DNA of 64,000 nt from Dinoroseobacter sp049800835 (GCF_049800835.1 NZ_JBNAFU010000003.1:248001-312000), one strand, 5' to 3'. Shown: positions 25,654 to 34,832, counted from the stretch's first letter. Made by a program: numbers and translations. Notes: a model not told the origin generated them from the letters alone.

Positions 25654-27501
25654 ATGTTCCGCTTCTTCGAAAATCTGGTCGATCCGTATGTTGCCTATGC
25701 GGAAACCGATCGGCCGCCGACCCGGTTGTGGCCGTTCCTGAAGGAATGGTCCAAGCCGTTTCGCGGGGTGTTCATCGTGGCAGGTCTCATGTCCATCGTC
25801 GTGGCCGGGGTCGAGATCGCGCTGATCTATTACATGGGCCGGGTCGTAGACTTGCTGTCCACGACCTCTCCGGCGGAAATCTGGTCCGAGCATGGTGTGG
25901 AGTTGATCGGGGTTGCCCTGTTCTTGTTGATCCTGCGCCCACTGCTACAGACCTTGGACGTGCTGCTGCTGAACAACGCGATTCTTCCGAATTACGGGAC
26001 ACTCTTTCGCTGGCGTGCGCATCGCCAGGTGCTGCGCCAATCGGTTGGCTGGTTCGAGAATGACTTCGCCGGGCGCATCGCAAACCGTATCATGCAGACG
26101 CCCCCCGCCGCCGGAGATGCCGTGTTTCAGGTGTTCGATGCGCTCAGCTTTGCGCTGGCCTATCTGATCGGGGCAGCCTTGCTTCTGTCGCAGGCCGACC
26201 CTCGGCTGGCGGTCCCGCTGGTGATCTGGTTCGGGCTGTATCTTTGGCTGGTTCGTTGGACCATCGCGCGTGTTGGTCCGGCGTCGCAGGCGTCCTCCGA
26301 GGCACGCTCGGAGGTGACCGGCCGCGTCGTGGACGCCTACACGAACATCCACGCGGTCAAGATGTTCGCCCATCACGACCGTGAGCTGGCATACGCCCGC
26401 GATGCGATAGAAGACACCCGTATCACCTTCAGTCGCGAGATGCGGATCTTCACTCTGATGGATGTTGCGCTGGTCATCCTTAACGGGCTGCTCATCGTCG
26501 GGGTCGTCGGATGGGCCGTGATCCTGTGGTCCCAAGGTACGGCAAGTGTCGGGGTCGTGGCCGCGGCAACGGCCCTCACACTCAGGCTGAACGCGATGAC
26601 CGGCTGGATCATGTGGGCTGTGTCGACGTTCTTCCGGTCGTTGGGTGTCATCCGCGAGGGGATGGAAACGATAGCCCAGCCGATCATGCTGACAGATGCC
26701 AAGGATGCAAAGCCGCTGGAATTCTCCAAAGGGGAAATCACGCTTCACGATGTGGCGCATCACTACGGGCAAGGGGCAGGGGGCCTTGAAAAAATCGATC
26801 TGACCCTGAAACCGGGCGAGCGTGTTGGTCTCGTCGGGCGCTCCGGCGCGGGAAAATCGACCCTCGTGAAGCTGCTTTTGCGCTTTTATGACGCCGATGG
26901 GGGGCGGATCGAGATCGATGGTCAGGACATTTCCCGCGTCACGCAGGACAGCCTGCGCGCGCAGATAGGGATGGTGCAGCAAGACAGCTCTCTGCTTCAT
27001 CGTTCGGTCCGCGACAATATCCTTTATGGCCGACCCGACGCGACAGAGGCAGAGGTGATCGCCGCCGCACAACGCGCGGAGGCGCACGACTTCATCCTCG
27101 ATCTACGCGATCCGCAGGGTCGAACCGGCTATGATGCGCAGGTTGGCGAACGCGGTGTGAAACTGTCCGGCGGGCAACGGCAGCGCGTGGCCCTTGCGCG
27201 CGTCATCCTCAAGGATGCGCCGATCCTGGTTCTGGATGAGGCGACGTCCGCCCTCGATTCCGAGGTCGAGGCGGCCATTCAAGACACGCTCTACGGTGTG
27301 ATGGAGGGTAAGACCGTTATCGCGATTGCGCACCGATTATCGACGATCGCCCATATGGATCGCATTCTCGTGCTGGATCAGGGCCGCATTGTCGAAGATG
27401 GGACGCATGACGCCTTGTTGGCGAGGAACGGCATCTATGCCGGGTTCTGGGCACGCCAGTCCGGCGGCTTTATCGGCACGGCACCGGAGGCTGCGGAATG
27501 A
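25654..27501 (+). CDS. ABC half-transporter (fused permease and ATPase), first of a tandem pair
   Basis: The 615-aa protein has an N-terminal transmembrane domain of about six helices (residues about 35-320) and a C-terminal ATPase. The ATPase has Walker A GRSGAGKST, signature LSGGQRQRVALARV, Walker B ILVLDEATSALDSE with the catalytic glutamate, and switch histidine IAHRLST. The architecture is that of type IV exporters of the MsbA/multidrug family; substrate unknown. The next gene starts within its stop (ATGA) and encodes a closely related protein, so the two probably form a heterodimer. Confidence 0.88.
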   Translation: MFRFFENLVDPYVAYAETDRPPTRLWPFLKEWSKPFRGVFIVAGLMSIVVAGVEIALIYYMGRVVDLLSTTSPAEIWSEHGVELIGVALFLLILRPLLQTLDVLLLNNAILPNYGTLFRWRAHRQVLRQSVGWFENDFAGRIANRIMQTPPAAGDAVFQVFDALSFALAYLIGAALLLSQADPRLAVPLVIWFGLYLWLVRWTIARVGPASQASSEARSEVTGRVVDAYTNIHAVKMFAHHDRELAYARDAIEDTRITFSREMRIFTLMDVALVILNGLLIVGVVGWAVILWSQGTASVGVVAAATALTLRLNAMTGWIMWAVSTFFRSLGVIREGMETIAQPIMLTDAKDAKPLEFSKGEITLHDVAHHYGQGAGGLEKIDLTLKPGERVGLVGRSGAGKSTLVKLLLRFYDADGGRIEIDGQDISRVTQDSLRAQIGMVQQDSSLLHRSVRDNILYGRPDATEAEVIAAAQRAEAHDFILDLRDPQGRTGYDAQVGERGVKLSGGQRQRVALARVILKDAPILVLDEATSALDSEVEAAIQDTLYGVMEGKTVIAIAHRLSTIAHMDRILVLDQGRIVEDGTHDALLARNGIYAGFWARQSGGFIGTAPEAAE

Positions 27502-29330
27502 AGATCGCTGATCTGATCAACGCGTTCGAGCCCGCCGAAGGCGCGCCGCCGCAAACGCTTGGTGCCTTTTTCAGATGGTGTTTGCACGGGTCTTTGCCAG
27601 TCCTTTTCGGAGCCGCCGCTCTATCGGCTCTGGCCGGTACGCTGGAGGTTTTCAGCGCACTTCTTCTTGGATTTGTCATCGATACAGCGCTGGAGGCCGG
27701 GGCGAGCGGCTTCTTTGCAGAACACTGGCCGGTGTTTCTGGCGGTGGCGGCTTTTTTCGTTTTGCTGCGGCCTGCCATCTTCGGCCTCAGTTCTGCCGCC
27801 AATGCGATTGTGGTGCAGCCCAATATCAACCCGCTGGTCCTGTCGCGCCTGAACCGTTGGACGATGGGACAGTCCGTGACGTTCTTCGACAACGACTTTG
27901 CCGGGCGCATCGCCCAGAAACAGATGCAAACCGCACGCGCGGTTACGGATGTTACCTCCGAACTGATCAACGTTGTTGCCTTTGCGCTGGCATCGATCGT
28001 TGGCTCGGCGATCTTGCTGGTCTCTATCGATTTGCGCGTTGCGCTCGCGCTGGCGGTCTGGTTTGCGGGCTATCTTGCCTTGATCCGGTTCTTTCTGCCG
28101 CGCGTGCGCAAGCGATCTGCTGCGCGCGCCGGCGCTCGGGCGATGGTTTCGGGTCAGGTCGTGGATACGGTGACTAACATCAAGACCGTCAAGCTGTTCG
28201 GCCACTCGGAGTTCGAGGATCAGGCTGCCCTTGATGCCATGCGCACATTTCGGGGCAAAGCCCTTCAATTCGGGGTGGTTGCTTCAAGCTTTCGGTTCTG
28301 GCTGATGGCCGTGGCCGGTGTCTTGCCGGTTCTTCTGATCGGGGGGACCTTGGCGCTGTGGGCACAGGGCGCGGCGACGCCGGGTGATATTGCTGCGGCC
28401 GGAGCGATTTCCATCCGGATTGCCCAGATGACCGGCTGGGTCAGTTTCACGCTCATGGCCATCTACGCGAATGTTGGCGAGATCGAGGATGGCATGCGAA
28501 CCCTGACCGTTCCGCACACGCTGACCGATGCCGAAAACGCGACGCCGCTGCAGGCTGCCGAAGGCGATGTACGGTTTGAGAACGTCTCTTTCATGTATGG
28601 GCGTGGAGCCGGAGGTGTCACGGATATCGTGCTGGACGTGCCGGCCGGACAAAAGCTGGGTCTGGTTGGTGCATCCGGCGCGGGCAAGTCGACGCTCACG
28701 GGGCTGCTTCTTAGGTTGCATGATGCCGAAGCCGGGCGCGTTCTGGTCGACGGAGCGGATGTCCGCGATCTGACGCAGGACAGTTTGCGCCGACAGATCG
28801 CGATGGTCACGCAGGAGACAGCGATGTTCAACCGCTCGGCGCGCGAGAACATCCTGTACGGGAAGCCGGACGCGACCGAAGCGGAAATGATCGAAGCTGC
28901 AAAGCGCGCCGAAGCGCACGAGTTCATACTGGGGCTCAAGGATCATATGGGCCGCGAAGGCTATGACGCGCATCTGGGTGAGCGCGGCGTGAAACTGTCG
29001 GGGGGCCAGCGCCAGCGGATCGCCCTCGCCCGTGCCATCCTCAAAGACGCTCCGATCCTCGTCCTGGACGAGGCGACGTCAGCGCTCGACTCCGAAGTCG
29101 AGGCCGCGATTCAAGATGCGTTGGATTGCGTGATGGAAGGCAAGACGGTCATCGCCATCGCACACAGGCTATCGACAATTGCGCGGATGGACCGGATCGT
29201 TGTTCTGGATGAGGGTCGCGTTGTCGAGGATGGCACACATGAGGCGCTACTGAAGGCAGGTGGCCTTTATGCGCGTTATTGGCAACGCCAATCGGGCGGG
29301 TTCATCGGCTTGATGGAAGCGGCTGAGTAG
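27498..29330 (+). CDS. ABC half-transporter (fused permease and ATPase), second of a tandem pair
   Basis: The 610-aa protein repeats the layout of its neighbour: six predicted transmembrane helices, then an ATPase with Walker A GASGAGKST, signature LSGGQRQRIALARA, Walker B ILVLDEATSALDSE and IAHRLST. Both ATPase sites keep the catalytic glutamate, unlike many heterodimeric exporters in which one site is degenerate. The ATPase halves of the two genes are very alike (for example DEATSALDSEVEAAIQ and SGGFIG near both C-termini), pointing to an old tandem duplication. Substrate and direction are inferred from the fold (export) only. Confidence 0.88.
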   Translation: MKIADLINAFEPAEGAPPQTLGAFFRWCLHGSLPVLFGAAALSALAGTLEVFSALLLGFVIDTALEAGASGFFAEHWPVFLAVAAFFVLLRPAIFGLSSAANAIVVQPNINPLVLSRLNRWTMGQSVTFFDNDFAGRIAQKQMQTARAVTDVTSELINVVAFALASIVGSAILLVSIDLRVALALAVWFAGYLALIRFFLPRVRKRSAARAGARAMVSGQVVDTVTNIKTVKLFGHSEFEDQAALDAMRTFRGKALQFGVVASSFRFWLMAVAGVLPVLLIGGTLALWAQGAATPGDIAAAGAISIRIAQMTGWVSFTLMAIYANVGEIEDGMRTLTVPHTLTDAENATPLQAAEGDVRFENVSFMYGRGAGGVTDIVLDVPAGQKLGLVGASGAGKSTLTGLLLRLHDAEAGRVLVDGADVRDLTQDSLRRQIAMVTQETAMFNRSARENILYGKPDATEAEMIEAAKRAEAHEFILGLKDHMGREGYDAHLGERGVKLSGGQRQRIALARAILKDAPILVLDEATSALDSEVEAAIQDALDCVMEGKTVIAIAHRLSTIARMDRIVVLDEGRVVEDGTHEALLKAGGLYARYWQRQSGGFIGLMEAAE

Positions 29331-29365
29331 TTGCAGCGGTCCAAGCTCGCCGCTAAAGCCCGCCC

Positions 29366-30598
29366 ATGATGACGAAAGTGCGCATAGACCGGCTTGGCCT
29401 GCACGGCGATGGTATCGCGCCCGGGCCCGTTTATGTTGCACGGACCCTGCCATCCGAAGTCGTGGAAGGCGTAATCGATCAAGACCGTATCGCTGCGCCG
29501 CGGATCCTCATGCCCTCTGCGGATCGGGTAAAGGCGCCATGCGCACAGTATGCTCGGTGCGGGGGGTGCGCCTTGCAACATGCACGCGATGACTTTGTGG
29601 CGGAATGGAAGCAAGGGGTTGTGGAACAAGCGCTCCGTGCGCAAGGGATCGAAGCCCGGTTCCGGCCAGTCAAGACATCCCCGGCCCGCAGCCGCCGTCG
29701 CGTGACATTTGCCGGACGTCGCCTCAAGAAGGGGGCTTCGATCGGCTTTCACACGCGGGCGAGCGACACGGTCGTGGATGTCCCGGATTGTCGGGTCATC
29801 GCACCGGAGCTTGCCGCGTTGCGCGAGGGGTTGGCTGGGTTTGTTACTGTCCTGGGGTCTCGAAAGGCGGAGGTGAGCTTTTCGGCCACCTTGTCCGAAG
29901 CCGGTGTCGATCTGGATATCCGAGGCGGCAAACCGCTCGAACCGGCGATGTTCCCTGCGTTGACGAGGTTGGCGCATGAACTCGATCTTGCGCGCCTGAG
30001 TGTCGAGGGCGACGTGCAGGTCACATTGCGTCCCCCCTTTCAGATGTTCGGGACAGCGCAAGTCATCCCGCCGCCCGGGGCGTTCCTGCAAGCCACGCGC
30101 GAAGGCGAGGCGGCACTTGCGCAAGCTGTGGTGGACGCGGTCGGACATGCGAAACGTGTGGCGGATCTGTTTTCCGGATGCGGAACCTTTGCGTTGCCCC
30201 TGGCCCGACAAAGCGAAGTACACGCCGTCGAAGGCGAAGCCGCGATGCTGGAAGCCCTCGATGGTGGGTGGCGCAAGGCCCCGGGTCTGGCACGCGTTAC
30301 GCATGAGGTGCGCGATCTCTTCCGGCGTCCCCTCCTGCCGGACGACCTGCGCATGTTCGATGCTGTGGTCATCGACCCGCCACGCGCCGGAGCAGAGGCT
30401 CAGACCGCGGAACTGGCAAAGGCAAGGCCGCCGGTGATTGCTGCGGTGTCTTGCAACCCAATCACCTTTGCGCGGGATGCAAAGACACTTGTTAACGCAG
30501 GGTACACGCTCGACTGGGTACAGGTTGTGGATCAATTTCGCTGGTCGCCCCATGTGGAGCTTGCCGCGCGCCTGTCGCTTGCCCATATCCCAAACTAA
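29366..30598 (+). CDS. Class I SAM-dependent RNA (uracil-C5) methyltransferase, TrmA/RlmD family
   Basis: The 410-aa protein has an N-terminal TRAM-like region, then four cysteines suited to a 4Fe-4S cluster (APCAQYARCGGCALQHA and a later VPDCRV). A SAM-binding Rossmann domain (DLFSGCGTFALPLA) follows, then DPPRAGA and the catalytic cysteine loop SCNPITFARDAKTL. The cluster is characteristic of RlmD/RlmC-type enzymes that make m5U in 23S rRNA, but tRNA-specific relatives cannot be excluded. Start is ATG 29366, immediately followed by a second ATG. It lies 35 bases after the ABC pair and 17 before the channel gene. Confidence 0.85.
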   Translation: MMTKVRIDRLGLHGDGIAPGPVYVARTLPSEVVEGVIDQDRIAAPRILMPSADRVKAPCAQYARCGGCALQHARDDFVAEWKQGVVEQALRAQGIEARFRPVKTSPARSRRRVTFAGRRLKKGASIGFHTRASDTVVDVPDCRVIAPELAALREGLAGFVTVLGSRKAEVSFSATLSEAGVDLDIRGGKPLEPAMFPALTRLAHELDLARLSVEGDVQVTLRPPFQMFGTAQVIPPPGAFLQATREGEAALAQAVVDAVGHAKRVADLFSGCGTFALPLARQSEVHAVEGEAAMLEALDGGWRKAPGLARVTHEVRDLFRRPLLPDDLRMFDAVVIDPPRAGAEAQTAELAKARPPVIAAVSCNPITFARDAKTLVNAGYTLDWVQVVDQFRWSPHVELAARLSLAHIPN

Positions 30599-30615
30599 AG
30601 ACGGGAATCACACCT

Positions 30616-31410
30616 ATGACTGCCCTGCGTGCGCGCCTCGCCGACTGGATCGAAAGCCCACGGGTCCGGTTCACCATAATTGGTGTCATCATCCTGAACG
30701 CCATTCTTCTGGGCATGGAAACCTCGCCCGGCCTGATGGCGTCCTATGGCGATCTGTTGATGGCGCTGGATCAGGCGTGTCTGGCGATTTTCGTGTGCGA
30801 GCTTGCGATCAAGCTGTTCGCGCTTGGCCCACGTTTTTTCAGGTCTGGCTGGAACATCTTCGATTTCCTGATCGTCGGGATCGCGTTGGTGCCGGCGGCT
30901 CAGGGTTTTTCGGTCTTGCGGGCACTGCGCATCCTCCGTGTGTTGCGCGTGATCTCCGTTGCCCCGCGGCTGCGGCGGGTGGTCGAAGGGTTCATCACCG
31001 CGCTGCCCGGCATGGGGTCCGTTTTTCTGTTGATGGCGATCATCTTCTACATCGGCGCAGTCATGGCCACGAAGCTTTTCGGCACCAGCTTTCCCGAGTG
31101 GTTCGGTGATCTCGGGCGGTCAGCCTATTCGCTGTTCCAGATCATGACGCTCGAATCATGGTCCATGGGCATCGTCCGCCCGGTGATGGAGGTGTACCCC
31201 TACGCATGGGTCTTTTTTGTCCCGTTCATCATGGTCACGACCTTTGCAGTGGTGAACCTGTTGGTTGGTCTGATCGTGAATTCGATGCAGGACGCCCACG
31301 CCGAGGAATCGAACGCCGCGACGGATGCCTATCGGGACGAGGTGCTGGCGCGTCTCACATCGATCGAGGCCTACATTCACCGATCCGAGGATCCGTCTGC
31401 AAAAAAGTGA
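30616..31410 (+). CDS. Bacterial voltage-gated sodium channel (NaChBac/NavAb family)
   Basis: The 264-aa protein is one six-helix voltage-gated channel subunit that would assemble as a tetramer. S4 is plain, with arginines every third residue at 102, 105, 108 and 111 (LRALRILRVLRVIS). The pore helix leads to the selectivity filter TLESWS at 178-183, the sodium-selective sequence known from BacNav channels. S6 (about residues 196-224) has FVVNLL-like FAVVNLLVGLIVNSM, followed by a charged C-terminal helix suited to a coiled-coil bundle. Its physiological role is unknown; motility or pH responses have been described for relatives. Confidence 0.93.
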   Translation: MTALRARLADWIESPRVRFTIIGVIILNAILLGMETSPGLMASYGDLLMALDQACLAIFVCELAIKLFALGPRFFRSGWNIFDFLIVGIALVPAAQGFSVLRALRILRVLRVISVAPRLRRVVEGFITALPGMGSVFLLMAIIFYIGAVMATKLFGTSFPEWFGDLGRSAYSLFQIMTLESWSMGIVRPVMEVYPYAWVFFVPFIMVTTFAVVNLLVGLIVNSMQDAHAEESNAATDAYRDEVLARLTSIEAYIHRSEDPSAKK

Positions 31411-31504
31411 TCAGGATACACTCTTTTGCAGGCTTTCGGGCTGCAAGGTGATCTGGCACACTGATGCCAAGCCGCAAAGGCGACCAGACAAGGCGATTGA
31501 GCAG

Positions 31505-31996
31505 ATGAACCGCCGAACATTGATACTGGCTGCGCTGATCGCGCCCTTGGCGGCGTGTTCCAGCAAGTTCCGGTCCTATGACGGGCCGGAGGTGACGCGC
31601 ATTGTCGTAATGAAGTCCGACCGCCGCATGTATCTGCTCAACAACAAGAACATCCTGCGGGGGTTCGATATAGAGCTTGGGTTTGCGCCCGTGGGCCACA
31701 AGCAAGTCGAAGGTGACGGAAAAACGCCTGAGGGACGGTATTTCATCGACCGACGCAACCCGAACAGCTCTTTTCATCTGTCGTTGGGAATTTCATATCC
31801 AAACGCGCGGGACATCGAAGTGGCGCGTCAACTGGGCCAAAGCCCTGGAGGCGACATTTTTATCCATGGAGAGACGACGGGACCGCGGCGCGGGACGGAA
31901 AACTGGACGGCTGGTTGCATTGCCGTCACTGACCGAGAGATGGAAGATATCTACGCGATGGTGCGCAACGGGACGCCGATCGACATCTTTCCCTGA
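31505..31996 (+). CDS. L,D-transpeptidase (YkuD domain), predicted lipoprotein
   Basis: The 163-aa protein starts with a lipoprotein leader ending LAAC (Cys18). The YkuD catalytic domain has His121 in FIHGETTG and nucleophile Cys138 in TAGCIAV. Such enzymes form 3-3 cross-links in peptidoglycan or attach proteins to it, using the periplasmic cysteine. ATG 31505 gives the signal peptide, whereas the frame open from 31325 is noise running out of the channel gene. It converges on a CAP-domain lipoprotein gene eight bases away. Confidence 0.9.
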   Translation: MNRRTLILAALIAPLAACSSKFRSYDGPEVTRIVVMKSDRRMYLLNNKNILRGFDIELGFAPVGHKQVEGDGKTPEGRYFIDRRNPNSSFHLSLGISYPNARDIEVARQLGQSPGGDIFIHGETTGPRRGTENWTAGCIAVTDREMEDIYAMVRNGTPIDIFP

Positions 31997-32003
31997 CCTC
32001 TGG

Positions 32004-32555
32004 TCAATTCACCAGCGCAGTGTCTGTAACCGGGCGTGATGCGCCTGTGACAAGGGTCCACCAAAGCTTGCCATTTGGCTCCTGATACCACGCAAACCCC
32101 ATATCTTCGGCGGTAGGGTCCAGAATGACATCACGGCTGCCGGGCTCCTCCATCCAGGCGCTCAGGGTCTCGAGTTCGGTCTCGTAGGTCTCGGACACCA
32201 ATTCCCCGCGCAATCCACCCGGGTAGCCGGCGCGCGTGACACGCTCGATCGGGCTCGATCCATCCGATCCGAAATGCCACGGACGGTTTTGAACGGCCAT
32301 ATCCCGTGAATGGGTCGCGGCGGCGGCGGTCAGCTCCGAATTAAGCTGCAAAGGGGCGGTACCAGCGGCCTGACGCAACGCATTTACAGAGTCGAGGATG
32401 GTGAAAGGAATGCGGGCCTCGTCACGGCTGGTGATTTTGTACACCCTCGGCAATGGCTTGCCATCTGGGCCGATCGTCGGCGCGGATGGAGTCGTGCAGG
32501 CCATCAGAATTGCGGGCAAGAGCCACAGAATCAGGTGCTTGAGGTGTCCGGCCAT
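32004..32555 (-). CDS. CAP-domain (SCP/PR1-like) lipoprotein
   Basis: The 183-aa protein has a lipoprotein signal with lipobox ILMAC (Cys20) and a CAP domain with LDSVNALRQAAGTAPLQLNSELTAAA split by the typical helix. It carries HSRDMAVQNRPWHFGSDG and a C-terminal LWWTLVTG strand. The histidines of HSRDM and WHF match the CAP cavity histidines. Bacterial CAP proteins are secreted and of unknown activity. AAGGAG lies seven bases upstream of the ATG at 32555, so this start is chosen over GTG 32570. It is divergent from the Tat-type L,D-transpeptidase gene. Confidence 0.85.
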   Translation of the reverse strand: MAGHLKHLILWLLPAILMACTTPSAPTIGPDGKPLPRVYKITSRDEARIPFTILDSVNALRQAAGTAPLQLNSELTAAAATHSRDMAVQNRPWHFGSDGSSPIERVTRAGYPGGLRGELVSETYETELETLSAWMEEPGSRDVILDPTAEDMGFAWYQEPNGKLWWTLVTGASRPVTDTALVN

Positions 32556-32722
32556 TGTGCTCTCCTTCACACGGTGCGAGTACCCCTATCCGGGAAAGCC
32601 CGCCTGTCCAAGCACCCCCCGAGCAAACGGAGTTGACATCTGTTTGATTTGTGCAACGCAGATATGGCAAATAAAGTTTTGGCGCTGTCGCAACCAACTC
32701 ACGTATGTGGAGAGTTTTTCCC

Positions 32723-33331
32723 ATGTCCAAGCTGACGACCCCTTTTCTGAGCCGCCGCGCATTCTTGCTTTCGGCAAGTGCCGCGGGCGTTGCCGGGTCT
32801 CCTGCTTTTGCGCAGTCGGACCCGAACTCCGGCACGACCGAAGTTGAAGCCGACATTACCGAGACCGTACGTCGCAACATTTCGAGCTTTCGCGCGCTCG
32901 ACTGGCGTCCGTATTTCTCGAACACCAAGAACGGTGCGATCCTTGTCGATATCCAGTCGCGGGCCTTGCATTGGTGGTCTGAGGATCAGACGCAGTACAA
33001 GCTGTATCCGACATCGGTTCCGATTACAGAGGACCTGACCCGCACCGGGCGCACCCGGATCACGCGCAAGGTCGAAGGCCCAAGCTGGGCGCCGACCCCG
33101 GCGATGAAACGGCGCAATCCGGAGTGGCCGGACTTCATCGGGCCCGGGCCGGATAACCCGATGGGCACGCACGCGATGCACTTGACGTGGAAATACTACC
33201 GCATTCACGGAACGCACGACACGCGCAAGATCGGGCGCCGTTCTTCCAATGGTTGCATCGGCTTGTTCAACGAGGATATCGCGGACCTTTTCGAACGCTC
33301 GAACGTCGGCACACAAGTGTTGCTTATTTGA
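32723..33331 (+). CDS. L,D-transpeptidase with twin-arginine signal peptide
   Basis: The 202-aa protein begins with a Tat signal (SRRAFLLSASAAGVAG, twin arginines 11-12, likely cleavage after AFA at about residue 30). It ends in a YkuD domain with His162 in YRIHGTHD and nucleophile Cys178 in SSNGCIGL. This arrangement matches a family of short Tat-exported L,D-transpeptidases. It is a second, distinct L,D-transpeptidase 0.7 kb from the lipoprotein version. ATG 32723 gives the best signal peptide; ATG 32705 would add six residues. Confidence 0.9.
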   Translation: MSKLTTPFLSRRAFLLSASAAGVAGSPAFAQSDPNSGTTEVEADITETVRRNISSFRALDWRPYFSNTKNGAILVDIQSRALHWWSEDQTQYKLYPTSVPITEDLTRTGRTRITRKVEGPSWAPTPAMKRRNPEWPDFIGPGPDNPMGTHAMHLTWKYYRIHGTHDTRKIGRRSSNGCIGLFNEDIADLFERSNVGTQVLLI

Positions 33332-33478
33332 CGACATTTTGCCGACGAACCCTTTGATGGTCGCCAGTGGATTGAAAAACCAAAAGGTTGCTGGTTAAAA
33401 ATCATCACGAGGTACAATCCGGAGCGCGCAGTGCGTTTATCGGTGTGTCTAGGAAAGAGCATCTCTTTGGAGGGAACT

Positions 33479-33658
33479 ATGAAAAAACTCGCTCTCGCTG
33501 CAGTCGTCTCGATCGCTGCAACCTCCGCTTTCGCAGGCGGTATGGAAGAACCCATCGTCGAAATGCCCGTTGTGGTTGAAGAAGACGCAGCAACCACCGG
33601 CACCGGCTGGGTTGTTCCCCTTCTTCTGATCGCGGTCATCGCGGCAGCTGCAAGCTAA
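33479..33658 (+). CDS. Small exported protein with C-terminal hydrophobic segment (unknown function)
   Basis: The 59-aa product has a cleavable-looking signal (KKLALAAVVSIAATSAFAGG, probable cleavage at AFA-GG near residue 20). A short acidic linker rich in valine, glutamate and proline follows, then a hydrophobic tail (about residues 42-58, WVVPLLLIAVIAAAA) that could span the membrane. GGAGGG lies five bases before the ATG and a strong terminator follows within 30 bases, so it is a compact single-gene unit with the look of a well-expressed gene. A TACAAT at 33413-33418 could be its -10 element. I do not recognise a family. Confidence 0.75.
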   Translation: MKKLALAAVVSIAATSAFAGGMEEPIVEMPVVVEEDAATTGTGWVVPLLLIAVIAAAAS

Positions 33659-33682
33659 GCTTCGGCAGGTTTGAGATTAGGG

Positions 33683-33711
33683 AAAAGGCGGCCGTCTTGG
33701 CCGCCTTTTTT
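33683..33711. terminator. Bidirectional intrinsic terminator between the small exported protein and hemH
   Basis: AAAAGGCGGCC and GGCCGCCTTTT pair perfectly over 11 bp around the loop GTCTT, with a T run on the right and an A run on the left. It can serve both the 33479-33658 gene and the convergent hemH. Confidence 0.88.
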
Positions 33712-33740
33712 CATGTCCGGTTGATTCGATCGCACACGGA

Positions 33741-34832
33741 TCAGTCTTTTGGAGTGATCCAGCCGCCCAGATTCTCTTCAACAACCTGAGCCAGCGCAGA
33801 GATATGCGCGTCGTCATCATTCAGGCAGGGAATGTAGGTGAACTCTTCGCCGCCAGCCTCCTCGAAGCTCTCGTTGATCTCTTCGTTGATCTCTTCAAGT
33901 GTTTCGATGCAATCTGCTGAAAACGCGGGAGCTACAACAGCGATCCGTTTCTTACCAGCCTCTGCAAGCCGCGCGACCTCTTCCACAGTGTAGGGTTTCA
34001 GCCATTCTTCGGGGCCGAAGCGGCTTTGGAAGGTCGTTACGATCTCCGTTTCGGGCCAGCCGAGCCGCTCGCGCAGGAGGCGCGAGGTCTTCTGGCACTG
34101 GCAATGATACGGATCACCCTCCATCAGGTAGCGCTTTGGCACTCCGTGGTAGGAGGCCACCAGCACGTCCGGTCGGGTCTCGATGTTCGCATAAGCCCGT
34201 TCGACCGATTGCGCGAGTGCCTCGATATACATCGGATGCTCGAAATACGGCTCGACCGTACGGACGATGGGTTGCCACTTGATATGCTCCAGAGAGCGAA
34301 AGAACTCATCGCAGGCCGTGGCGGACGTGGCGCCTGCGTATTGCGGGTACAGCGGGAAGAACAGGATTTTCTGACATCCTTGCGCTTGCAGCGCCTCGAC
34401 CTTCGACTTTGTCGAGGGGTTGCCGTAGCGCATGCAGAAATCCACCACGACCCGGTCGCCGTAGCGTGCCTGCATCTCTGCGGCCATCTTGGCAGTCTGA
34501 TCCTTCGTGATGGTCATCAGCGGACTTTCGCCAGCTTCTTCATTCCAGATCGATTTGTATGCCGCACCTGAGCTGAACGGACGCTTGGTCAGGATCACCA
34601 ATTGCAAAAGCGGCTGCCAGATCCACGGGCTGTAGTCGATGACGCGTTTGTCCGACAGGAACTCGTTCAGGTACCGACGCATCGACCAGTAGTCATAGTT
34701 GTCCGGCGTGCCGAGATTGGCCAGCAGGATACCCACCTTGCCGAACTTGACCTGTGGGTGGTCGGCAGGGGCATGGGACATGGACGTCGCGGACATCATA
34801 TTCATCTTCGTCGGAACCTCTTTGGCGGTCAC
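33741..34832 (-). CDS. hemH: Ferrochelatase
   Basis: HemH inserts Fe2+ into protoporphyrin IX, the committed step to heme and the branch that competes with magnesium chelatase for the same porphyrin. The 363-aa protein has LLANLGTPDNYDYWSMRRYL, the PLYPQYAGATS segment, the catalytic histidine in ASYHGVPKRY followed by GDPYHCQC, and FSADCIETLEEI near the C-terminus. The chosen GTG at 34832 overlaps the upstream methyltransferase stop (GTGA); ATG 34805 with AAAGAGG upstream is an alternative that removes nine residues. The PGC with bchI-bchD starts 1.7 kb away. Confidence 0.94.
   Translation of the reverse strand: MTAKEVPTKMNMMSATSMSHAPADHPQVKFGKVGILLANLGTPDNYDYWSMRRYLNEFLSDKRVIDYSPWIWQPLLQLVILTKRPFSSGAAYKSIWNEEAGESPLMTITKDQTAKMAAEMQARYGDRVVVDFCMRYGNPSTKSKVEALQAQGCQKILFFPLYPQYAGATSATACDEFFRSLEHIKWQPIVRTVEPYFEHPMYIEALAQSVERAYANIETRPDVLVASYHGVPKRYLMEGDPYHCQCQKTSRLLRERLGWPETEIVTTFQSRFGPEEWLKPYTVEEVARLAEAGKKRIAVVAPAFSADCIETLEEINEEINESFEEAGGEEFTYIPCLNDDDAHISALAQVVEENLGGWITPKD

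Noticed and set aside
32633..32666. A perfect TTGACA (32633-32638) upstream of the Tat L,D-transpeptidase as a promoter.
   Set aside because: No acceptable -10 element lies 15-19 bases downstream, so it was not listed.
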